Positions 55,691 to 64,000 of a DNA stretch of 64,000 nt are shown one piece after another. The notes under the pieces are model-generated. The model had not been told where the DNA came from. It was given only the letters and a program-made list of their open reading frames with translations, and searched no databases. The stretch comes from Pegoplata infirma. Taxonomy: Eukaryota > Arthropoda > Insecta > Diptera > Anthomyiidae. Within the stretch, counting starts at the first letter, position 1. Each line of letters begins with the position of its first letter. The stretch is taken from the NCBI GenBank assembly GCA_963921195.1, contig OY992537.1:151933844-151997843 (forward strand). Reading direction: 5' to 3'. Both the position numbers and the translations under genes were made by a program.

Positions 55691-56798
55691 GTGATATCTC
55701 AAAAACTAATTATTCGATTTCAAAAACTTTAACTTTTTTGAACTCAGCACAGGGAAATTAGTCAGAAAAGTGATATAAAAAGTATTAAGTATGTAATTTT
55801 TTTTTTCAATTTGCTCTTTGGTTCTAAAACTTTGACCGCGATGCGCCTCGTGATCCCGTGGTCCGATTTGGCCAAAAATTTCAGAATCGTATTTTTTGAC
55901 CTAGTTTTACTATATTCCGCCTACACTTTTTTGAAATTCCAAAAAAAAAATAAAAAAATCAGTCTAATGAACATACATGGTCATTTTCACCCGGATATGG
56001 TCGTTTTTTGAACTCTTAAATAAAGTTCAAGAAACCCACAACAGAGGGCGGAAATAAAAGGTTTTTCCATTTTTTTTTTTTTTTTTAATTAACTTTTTAA
56101 AAATGCACGATTAAAGGGCACTTTTAGCTTGATAAAATTGTACCAAAAATTCCGTTCTATCACAACTAGTGTTTGGGGTCCGGGAATTCCCGGGTCGGAT
56201 TTCCCGGGAATTCCCGGGAAAACACTGACGGGAATTCCCGGGAATTTTTTTAATTTTTCCCGGGAAATCCGGGAATTTTGTAAAATAAACCTTTTTACAT
56301 AAAAACGTTTATTTTACTTTAATTTTTACCATTTTTTTTACATACAGGTATAATTAAATTGATATTTTTTGTATTTTTTCTATTTGGAAAACAGTGCAAA
56401 TATATATTCATAGGAAAACTGACCAAGTGTAAAAAGTATGTTAATATCATGAAAAAACTTAAAAGTCCAAAAATATACGTCGGTTAATGATAATTTTGCT
56501 AAGACTGTCAAAAAAATATAAAAATTTTGAACCTAGAATTAACATTTCCATAATAAATATTAAAAGTGCTGCCAACTATATTAGTTTTTTCTCGAATAAC
56601 GCAGTTTTAATTTTTTTTGCGATTTTTAGCTATTTTTTGCGATTTTTTGTAAAGGAAAAAGTTGCAATATTTTTTTTGGTTTGTTTTATTGTATTTCAGG
56701 ATTTTTAACTTTTATGTTTTGATTTTTTATGTTTTAATTAATTGTTTATCTCTAATAAAACTGTTTTTAATAAAAAGATTTTTTTTTTTTTCCTTTAT

Positions 56799-57629
56799 TC
56801 ATTCCACTTGGGAACATAGGGCTTGTACAAGAAAATTCCAACTATTTCTATCATTACATATTACTTTTATTTCATCTAACGATTTGTCTTGCATATATAG
56901 TTCCTGCAATACTGTTCTACGCCAGGTGTTTTTTGGACGACCGGATCGTCGGCTACCTTGGGGGTTCCACTCCAGCGCAGTTCGTGTGATGCTGCTACAT
57001 GGTCTGCGCAGTGTGTGGCCTATCCATTTCCATTTGCGTCGTGCTATTTGGCGTATTATGGGCTCTTCATTTGTTAATTTCCACAGTTCAACGTTGCTGA
57101 TTGTATTTGGCCAAAAGATTCTGCATAGTATACGCAAACATTTGTTTATAAAAACTTGTAACCTCCTCGCTATAACATTTGTCATTAGCCAGGTCTCGCT
57201 TCCATAGAGTAGTGTAGATTTTACGCAAGCATTAAATATACGAATCTTCGTATTTAGCGAAATCTGTGGTGATCGCCATGTTTTATTCAGGCGTCCGAAA
57301 GCCGACCTTGCCTTGTTCAGCCTTAGTGACACGTCTTCTTCTATTCCTCCATCTATCGACATCATACATCCTAGATAGCAGAATGATTTAACATAACTTA
57401 TACGTTGACCTTGTACCATTTTGTGACTGTCAGTTGTGTTGTTTATTCGCATTGCATGAGTTTTGCCGATATTTATATTTAGCCCAACCGTATTTGCCAG
57501 CTCAACCAAGTCGTTTACCTTGCTCTGCATATCATTGAACCTGTGCGATATGAGACAAATATCGTCTGCAAAGTCTAAATCTTCTAAGTGGGTATGGAAA
57601 TCCCAGACAATGCCTCTTTTTTGCTGCAA
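56799..57629 (-). pseudogene. RTE LINE ORF: RT palm/thumb and C-terminus
   Basis: This continues the previous frame after a single shift, with HLEDLDFADDICLISHRF (FADD motif), GLNINIGKTHAMRIN, FCYLGCMMSIDGG, LLYGSETWLMT, RRKWKWIGHTLRRP and WNPQGSRRSGRPKNTWRRTV. Apart from the frameshift the RT is complete, so the copy is fairly young. Confidence 0.92.
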
Positions 57630-59020
57630 AGTTTAAGCATGACCTCATCCAAAACAATGGCGAACAATAATGGTGACAGTGGACATCCTTGTTTTACTCC
57701 GGCGTTTGTCGAAAACGGTTCGCTGGTTATGCCATTGTGGCGAACTTGTAGTGTGGTATTATTGTACATTGCTTTGATCAGATTTATCAATTTCGTTGGT
57801 ACACCCTTTGTTTTTAGTGCTTCCCATATTGCACTTCGTTTTATTGAGTCGAACGCTTTTTTGAAGTCGACAAAGACCAAGTAGAGTGGCGTGCGCCATT
57901 CGACTGACTGCTCTATGATTACCCGGAGGGTATTTGTTTGGTCTACACAGTTGCGGTGTGGTCGGAAGCCTGCCTGTTCATCTCGTTGTGACTTTTCGAT
58001 GCATTCCAATCTGTTGTTTATTATTATGGCAATAACCTTGTATATCGTATTGAGTAGTGTAATACCTCGCCAGTTGTCACACTCTGTCAAATTGTTTTTT
58101 TTCGGTAGCTTTATTATTGCACCTTTTGTCCATGTGCTGGGTAGCTGTTCTTTTAACCAAGCTTCGCGAATATGTGGGTGAATGATTTCGGCTGCTACAA
58201 CAGGGTTAGTTTGAAATAGTTCTGGAGGGATACCATCTTCGCCTGGTGACTTATTTCTTTTCAGCTTTTCAATAGCGCATACTATTTCCTCTATACTGGG
58301 GTAGGCTGTGGATATTTCGTCATTGGTTGTTGGTAGCGAATCAGTAGGCGAAGTGCTTTCAATGTTATCAGCTATATTACTTATTTCTTCAAAATGTTGT
58401 CGCCATCTTCTTGCTTGTTCTTCTACATTTGTAAGAAGCTGGCCACTGGCATCTTTTATGGCGTAATTTTGTTTCGGTTTTTGGTTTGAAAGACGACCGA
58501 TTATTTGATGTAGGTCCCTCATGTTGTTTGCGCCGGCAGCAGCTTCGGCTTCACTGGCGATAGTTTCAACATACTTTCTCTTATCATTTCTGGCTGACTT
58601 CTTTACGGCTTTTGCTACTCTGGTATATTGCGGTTTATAGATGGGGTTATCAATTTTTTGTTGTTTGAGAGAGTTTCTGTCCTGAATCAGTTTCCATGTA
58701 TTGTCTGATATCCATACTTTCCTTTCGGTTTTCTGTTTATAGCCTATTTTTTCTTCTGCAATGCTCCTGAGTGAGTTGTATGTTTCCTCCCATATTGTGT
58801 TGGTTGCTGGTACACATTCTCTTAGCACAACTCCAATTTCATCCTTTTTTTCTTTATCGAGTAGTTTTTTTGTATCAAAACGTTTATATGTTTGTTGCGT
58901 GTTATTTCTATACATCTTTTTCAATTTTATTCTTAGTGTGGCCACCACTAACTCGTGATCGCTATCTATATCGGCGCCTCTTTTTGTTCGCACGTCTATT
59001 AGGGATCCTCTCCATTTACT
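57584..59020 (-). pseudogene. RTE LINE ORF: end of endonuclease and RT core
   Basis: The minus frame encodes ADIDSDHELVVATLRIKLK (end of endonuclease), KLKRNKSPGEDGIPPELF, GAIIKLPKKNNLTECDNWRG, DEQAGFRPHRNCVDQ, LYLVFVDFKKAFDSI (motif A) and GVKQGCPLSPLLFAI. It runs out of frame near 57600, just before the YADD-type motif, which lies in the next frame. Confidence 0.92.
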
Positions 59021-59151
59021 AAAAAGATAATCAAATTTTAATGTTTTTTATGATTTACATTAATAATGAAAATTTCCCGGGAAATAAATTATTTTTTTCC
59101 CGTTTCCCGGGAAATTGAAAAGTCCGGGAATTCCCAAACACTAATCACAAC

Positions 59152-60025
59152 CCGTTAAGAAGTTATAAGCTCTCAAAATGGAAAAAAACACGTTTTTTGA
59201 GAACTTTGATCTCAGTTTTCTCGAAAACATGACGTGATAGAAAAATTTTAAAACCGGATTCAGAATCTGTATCGAAATATTAATCGAAAACGATTTGTAC
59301 GATCCCAGAATATTATCCAAAAATATCACAAAAAATTATCTCAATAATGCTTAAAATTGCGTTTTTTAAAAAATTTGATCGCAATTTCCTCAAAAACCTG
59401 TCGTTATGAAAGACTTTGGAAACCAGATTTGGAATCAGCATTGAAAAGTTAATCGAAAACGAGTGTCCAAACCGCTGGCCCATCCAAAAATTTTTCAAAT
59501 GTCGGTCAGTGTTTTATAATTTTGTCATTAAAAAAAAAAACCTTGAAGCCTTATAACTTCTTGCTGGGTTGAGATAGAGAGGTGCTTATTGTACCAATTT
59601 TCTTAGCAAAAACTGCCTCTTTATCGTGTACAACTAAAAAAATAATAAATTTTTTTTTTTTTAAATCGATATTTTCGCCCCCTGCTGTGGGTTTTTGGAA
59701 CTTTTTTTAAAAGTTCAAAACACTGCCATTGTATTAATTCTTGCTGTAGAATCGACTGGTGAAATCAGATTTGCAATATATTCAGCCGTTTTTTTTTTCT
59801 GCAGAAAAACAAGCTCAAAATCGGCGTTTTCAGATGGGGTGAAAATTTTTCCAAAAAATACCGGCATTCTTTTTAGCTCCCATAAATCCTTTACAAAAAT
59901 GATGATACCCGATAAACAGATGAAGTGACAGAGTCATCAAACGAACTCTAATACATATGTAATGTACTTGAGCGCCCGAATATGGGACAGTGTATAATAA
60001 AATGTAAATATATGTACTATTTGTT
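59152..60025. other. AT-rich sequence, includes right arm of the 55996 palindrome
   Basis: 59220-59290 and 59385-59470 are diverged direct copies (AAAACCGGATTCAGAATC; GGAAACCAGATTTGGAATC). No coding region. Confidence 0.45.
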
Positions 60026-60111
60026 TATTTATAGTTTAACACCGGTATTCATAACAAAAAAACGAGTGGCTATCATCGAGCTGCTAACTTTTTTACTCGC
60101 AATTTTCAATA

Positions 60112-61350
60112 CCCGGGTGAAAATGACCATGTATGTTCATACATGCTCACACATGACTCCATGTATGATAGTATATGAACAATATATGGAAATGTATGTC
60201 ATATATGGAAGCATATATGAACATACACAAGTAATGTAATATTCCATATATGTAAATGTATGCAAATATGTGTGGATAGGTATATGTCATACTCCTTCAT
60301 ATATGCTATGCATCTGCATAGCATACATGTCTTAGAAACAATTTTTTTAAAGATTGGGTTCGGCAGAACTTTGCAAAATTGGACGAAGTTCATGTATGGG
60401 TTCAGTCTGAAAAAGTCGTTCGGTTGGACAATAATGATCATATATCATCAAGATTGGTTATAATTTTTGTATTCTATAGGCGAATATGAACGGCACTAAC
60501 GTAAACAACCAAATTTAGAAGAAAATTTGAACACTCTGACGGTATTACTGTCAGAGCTGCAAAGGATTTCATCCCTTAATAAGATTTGGTGTTCTGAATT
60601 AAACTTTAATGATTGCATTCCCCAATCACAATTTATCGAATGAATTTACATTTGATTTTAAAATATAGAATGAATTCGGTTTCTTTTTCATTCGACTTTG
60701 AAATTAAATTCGATTTTTAAAAGTCTCATGAATAATAAATAAATGAAATAAAGAATGCATTCAGTTTTTAAAATTCTCATAAACAAGAATTCGATTTAAT
60801 GGTAAAAATCGAATCCATTCTAAGAAATATTGATATTTAAAGATAATTGTATTCAGTGACTATAAAAATCGAATGTATTTTATTTGTAAATTCATTCGAA
60901 AAGTGGTTAATTCTTCGAAGCTTTGATTATTCTAAAGTATTATAAAGTACAAAGTATATTTTTAAAATATTCGTTAGTTTTTATTAAAAAATTAGTTCAG
61001 TGACTATAAAAATCGAATGTATTTTATTTGTAAATTCATTCGAAAAGTGGTTAATTCTTCGAAGCTTTGATTATCCTAAAGTATCATAAAGTACAAAGCA
61101 TATTTTTAAAATATTCGTTAGTTTTTATTAAAAAATTAGTGTCATAAATTAGTACAAATTATTTATATTTTAAAAAATATCAATTAATAGACGTTTTATG
61201 GAAAAAAAATACAAAAAAAATTTACATACAAATTCATGTATGACAATGTATGGTCATTAATGTACATGTACCCTCAAATTACGGATATGCACTTGTATGG
61301 ACATCCATATATGCATCATATATGAACATACATGGTCATTTTCACCCGGG
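60112..61350. mobile_element. CCCGGGTGAAAATG element E1, copy 2, intact (1239 bp), TSD TA
   Basis: CCCGGGTGAAAATGACCATG and CATGGTCATTTTCACCCGGG are perfect ends, with TA on both sides (60110-60111, 61351-61352). About 230 bp at the left and 100 bp at the right are packed with ATATATG, CATATATG and GTATGTTCATA palindromes. The interior has GAATTCGATTTAA/AAATCGAAT repeats but no transposase. Inverted relative to copy 1. Confidence 0.93.
60852..61139. repeat. Tandem duplication, 2 x 144 bp
   Basis: 60852-60995 and 60996-61139 both start TTCAGTGACTATAAAAATCG and are almost identical. E1 copy 1 has a single unit. Confidence 0.92.
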
Positions 61351-61452
61351 TAAAGGAAAAGTATGCTCTTGATGAAACGCACTCGTTTTATCGTTATAAT
61401 GAAGATAAAAGTGACTAACATCGAGAGCCAAGCTTTCCTCTTCAGAAAATTG

Positions 61453-61750
61453 TGTTAAAAAAATGTTGTTTTTTTATTTTTAGTACCAAAAGGTACATAA
61501 AATAAAATGTATTTATTCGGCCTTTATATATGTATATATATTCGATTAGAGTTTTATTCTAGTTCGAGGCCCTAAAATATTTCTATATATGATATTGTCA
61601 TAATAGAGTATTTTAATTTATTGCTTTAAAAAAGGGCCTCGAACTAGAATAAAACTCTAATCGAATATATATACATATATAAAGGCCGAATAAATACATT
61701 TTATTTTATGTACCTTTTGGTACTAAAAATAAAAAAACAACATTTAACAC
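61453..61750. repeat. Palindrome with arms of about 118 bp
   Basis: GTACCAAAAGGTACATAAAA ... AACTCTAATC... on the left is repeated in inverted form on the right, around a 50-bp centre (61584-61631). No TSD is identified. The centre and left arm recur in inverted form at 62700-62808. Confidence 0.85.
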
Positions 61751-61838
61751 AAAGTTTAGTACGACTTATCCTACCAACACTATTGTTTGGTTAGGTACTG
61801 CTGTTATTGTAAAATAACAGCAACACATATATTAATAA

Positions 61839-62461
61839 CACAGTGATACAAAATCGAACTTTCGGAATCGGAATGGGATGAAACCAAAAGCAAAAGAAAG
61901 CTGACATTTTCCATAACAAAACCCTCAAGGCCTTTTTTTTAGGTCAGAGCTAGATTTTATTTTACACGCATTTAAAGTTGGTGATTTTAAAGCATTTAAA
62001 GTTTTTGTGTACTAAACATGTCATACTTTAAAGGCCCCTGGTGGTGCCCTTATTGGACATGTAGGGTTCAATTTCCAAACTTAAGCTCAAAATTACTTCA
62101 GCTATGACTGGTATAAATTTTGCAGCAATCGGTCCAGTACCTATTTACTGAATAGCCAAATTATTAAATTAAACCACTGTACACCGTCGCGTATGATTGT
62201 TATTTAAAGGCAATTATTAATATAAAACACTGGACACCGTTGCGTATGATTGTTATTTAAAGGCAATTACAATATTAATCATTCGCCACTAATACAGTTT
62301 TCAAGCATTGATTATTATAATTATAATGAAATTGTACTAACTTCAAATGCGTGTAAAAAAAAATCTAGCTCTGAACTAGAAAAAAGCCTTGAGGGGTTTG
62401 TTATGGAATATGTCAACTTTCATTTGCTTCATCCCATTCCGATTTTGGGTGTTGCACTGTG
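61839..62461. mobile_element. 623-bp TIR element, TSD TAA
   Basis: CACAGTG/CACTGTG ends are flanked by TAA on both sides. Inverted arms of about 110 bp (GGAATGGGATGAAACCAAAA; CCCTCAAGGC; GAGCTAGATTTTA) enclose a 370-bp centre. The centre includes a roughly 55-bp tandem duplication (CGTATGATTGTTATTTAAAG at 62190 and 62243). PIF/Harbinger-like by TSD only. Confidence 0.75.
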
Positions 62462-62872
62462 TAATTACCGATGGTGATTTAGTATATACAATTTTTGCTT
62501 TAAAAGTTATTTAAGAGTTATTTTTGTTGGAAAACAGATTTCGGACCTTCATAATAGTATTTCTCAAATAACTTGTGAAATATATCAAATATTATGTCTG
62601 GTTTGATGTTTGATTGACCAACGATGATTCTCTAAAGTCTGCTGAAGATTCCTTAGTGGGGATGAAACTGATCAGTACAGACATACTATGAGATGAGTAA
62701 CTTTTTTAAAGCAATAAATTAAAATACTCTATTATGACAATATCATATATAGAAATATTTTAGGGCCTCAAACTAGAATAAAACTCTAATCGAATATATG
62801 TGTTAAAAAAAGTTAGCAGCTCGATGATAGCAACCCGTTTTTTTTTATGAATACGGGCGTAAGTATATTAAG

Positions 62873-63031
62873 TTTATTTAAATAAATTTGTATCTTAGAA
62901 AATAAAAGCATTTCGTTTGAGTTTCATTGTTTTTTTATACTGTATTTGTTTTCTAGAATTGTGAAGGCTTAAGCCACAGACTAATACAGACTCGACATAA
63001 GTGATAGGTGTCAAAAAAGTATTCTTTAACC
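62873..63031. other. Short unassigned stretch
   Basis: Nothing is recognised. The phrase AAGCCACAGACTAATACAGA has an inverted counterpart near 63660-63680 (CTGTATTTAGTCTGTGCTTA), so an older element may enclose 62960-63690. Confidence 0.35.
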
Positions 63032-63428
63032 CAGTGACGGTCCGTGAAGTTGTCACTGGGTGTTCTCTAATTTATAAAAACAGAAAATTTAAGTATAAAA
63101 TTCATGTTTTCATGTACCTAACGCATTCCCGAGATAGGTAAAGATGGGATGTTACTAGTTTCGTACATTTTTTAATGAGATGCAGCCTAAATTCTATTTT
63201 ATTGTCATTTTGTTGCCTCACCACATCGACAATTAACAAAAAGCATTATTTCGCAAATAAATGGAGTACAAAAATTAATTTTGGATGCATGTCAACAAAT
63301 AAAATTAAAACTAAGGCTTTGTCTACAACGGGAACGTGTTACGTCCAGAAAAACATATTTTATATACATAAATTTTATATTTTAAATAAGTAGAGAACAC
63401 CCAGTGACAACTTCACGGATCGTCACTG
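63032..63428. mobile_element. 397-bp hAT MITE, TSD CTTTAACC
   Basis: 37-bp terminal repeats (CAGTGACGGTCCGTGAAGTT...GGGTGTTCTCT) differ at one position. Exact CTTTAACC lies at 63024-63031 and 63429-63436. Unlike most hATs here it has no sub-end motif array. The 72-codon frame inside is not recognised. Confidence 0.93.
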
Positions 63429-63436
63429 CTTTAACC

Positions 63437-63894
63437 ATATGGTTAATATTTTCAAATTATTCTACGAATTAGGTTAGAAAGAGAAAACTGATATAACGCG
63501 CCATAAGAAAAATGGATGCCAGATCGGTTTTTGTTGTTTCACTCACTCCTAAGTCGTAGAAAGTGTTGCCATGTTAGCGTAAAACAAACTAAAACCCCTG
63601 TGTTTTCTCCTAAAATCGCTTAGTTTTTCCCCATTTTTTCTTATAAAACTCTCTCGAGTCTGTATTTAGTCTGTGCTTAAGCCTTTAAAGCTTTTAAATT
63701 GGTTAATGTGTGCACTAAACATTTAAGTCGTTTTCGGCAACTTAAATGATTTTGAAAGAAAATTGTTTTCATTTACGTCCCTAAAATATTACCTTTATAA
63801 ATCTACCTTGCTTGACGGTATAGTTAGATCCGCCTGTCTGTTCAAAATACGATGTAGAAAAAGCGAAAGCAGATGTAATACTAGGTGGAGTTTG
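63437..63894. other. AT-rich sequence, nothing recognised
   Basis: No element ends or coding motifs, apart from the inverted counterpart noted for 62960. Confidence 0.3.
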
Positions 63895-63990
63895 CTACAG
63901 AGCTCCCTATTACTCGAATACTCGAGCAGCTCGAGTAGCTAGCCAATTACTCGAGCAGCTCGAGTAGCTCGAGTAGTAAAACACACATTT
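63895..63990. mobile_element. Probable hAT end with CTCGAG arrays (cut by window edge)
   Basis: CAGAGCTCCCTATTACTCGA is followed by ACTCGAGCAGCTCGAGTAGC-type repeats up to about 63980. The layout (short YAGAGNT terminus plus a dense palindromic motif) matches the other hAT ends in this window. The right end is outside. Confidence 0.55.
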
Positions 63991-64000
63991 TTTTATATTG

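Larger units (their letters stand above)
51793..55995. mobile_element. CCCGGGTGAAAATG-type element E2 with long inverted arms
   Basis: The right end is ATGGTCATTTTCACCCGGA, followed by TA (55996-55997). The right arm (about 55690-55980) is an inverted copy of 51793-52160, including GATGCGCCTCGTGATCCCGT. The left tip is lost at the junction with E1. Inside are E3 (51981), a hAT (52374), a rearranged MITE (53942) and AT-rich sequence from 54798 to 55690. Confidence 0.75.
56780..59020 (-). mobile_element. RTE-type LINE, 5'-truncated
   Basis: AAAAAGAT is duplicated at 56772-56779 and 59021-59028. On the minus strand the element ends in a poly(A)-like tract (56780-56791). Its 5' end lies within the endonuclease, so target-primed synthesis stopped early. 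It belongs to a different RTE-like family from the LINE at 38021-43023. Confidence 0.88.
56167..59143. mobile_element. hAT element, TSD ATCACAAC, TTCCCGGGAA arrays, holding an RTE LINE
   Basis: TAGTGTTTGGG and CCCAAACACTA form the ends, with exact ATCACAAC at 56159-56166 and 59144-59151. TTCCCGGGAA-type motifs are dense at 56180-56275 and 59070-59130. Removing the LINE leaves about 0.73 kb, so this is non-autonomous. Confidence 0.93.
55996..59740. repeat. Palindromic repeat split by a hAT
   Basis: AAGAAACCCACAACAGAGGG (about 56032) has an inverted counterpart in CCCTGCTGTGGGTTTTTGGA (about 59680). The matches extend inward with CACAACCCGTTAAGAAGTTA against TAACTTCTTGCTGGGTTGAG (about 59560). 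Without the hAT the palindrome would span about 770 bp. Confidence 0.6.
60026..62872. repeat. Large nested palindromic region
   Basis: GCTATCATCGAGCTGCTAAC (about 60068) is matched in inverted form by GTTAGCAGCTCGATGATAGC (about 62812). CACCGGTATTCATAA matches TTATGAATACGGGCG. Between these outer arms lie E1 copy 2, the palindrome 61453-61750 and the TIR element 61839-62461. 62700-62808 is an inverted copy of the centre and left arm of the 61453 palindrome. Confidence 0.65.

Noticed and set aside
57588..58181. Plus-strand frames opposite the RTE LINE
   Set aside because: They mirror the well-supported minus-strand RT in the antisense direction.

Overview
This is a very AT-rich window from an insect nuclear genome, most likely a higher fly (Diptera; a calyptrate such as a blowfly or house-fly relative is plausible, but I cannot fix the species). 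The case rests on several things: a spliced exon of a conserved lysosomal enzyme, several non-LTR retrotransposons, Tc1 and hAT transposons, and a dispersed repeat with (TA)n and (GTCY)n tracts that looks like the dipteran mini-me/DINE-1 group. Nothing bacterial or viral is seen.

The only host coding sequence I can support is one internal exon at 18655-19055 (+). It encodes the junction of the N-terminal and catalytic domains of alpha-N-acetylglucosaminidase (NAGLU, GH89). It has a clean AG acceptor and GTAAGT donor, and no other exon of the gene is recognisable. If the gene is intact, this window is one exon inside introns of at least 18 kb and 44 kb, and those introns are built almost entirely of nested transposons.

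Layout. 1-3264: 3' part of a LINE with an open EN/RT reading frame. 3265-13254: MITEs and hAT-type elements, including a composite at 10898-13254. 13260-17870: fragments of two or three LINEs, a Helitron 3' end and a hairpin-unit minisatellite split by a MITE. 18534-19477: the NAGLU exon between two hairpin MITEs. 19662-33962: one hAT frame (TATCGATA ends) holding a pile of nested insertions, among them a Tc1 inverted duplication, a mini-me-like repeat, two tandem arrays and a Stowaway-like MITE. 33963-38020: foldbacks and palindromic MITEs. 38021-43023: an RTE-like LINE split by a second Tc1 inverted duplication. 43231-44005: small MITEs, a Penelope-like RT scrap and a hAT end. 44006-55995: two related CCCGGGT-ended elements fused at their ends and filled by a foldback, a complete 5.36-kb LINE and hAT elements. 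55996-59740: a palindrome split by a hAT that is itself split by an RTE LINE. 60026-62872: nested palindromes around the second copy of the CCCGGGT element. 63032-63990: a hAT MITE and the start of a CTCGAG-array element.

Insertion order can be read directly, because target-site duplications are exact at more than twenty elements and paralogous empty sites for several of them lie elsewhere in the same window. Most non-autonomous DNA elements fall into a few end types: 8-bp-TSD hATs whose ends carry an element-specific array of one short motif; TA-TSD elements starting CAC(T/C/G)CA; TA-TSD elements starting CCCGGGT with ATATATG-type palindromes; and 3-bp-TSD (TAA/TTA/ATA) hairpins.
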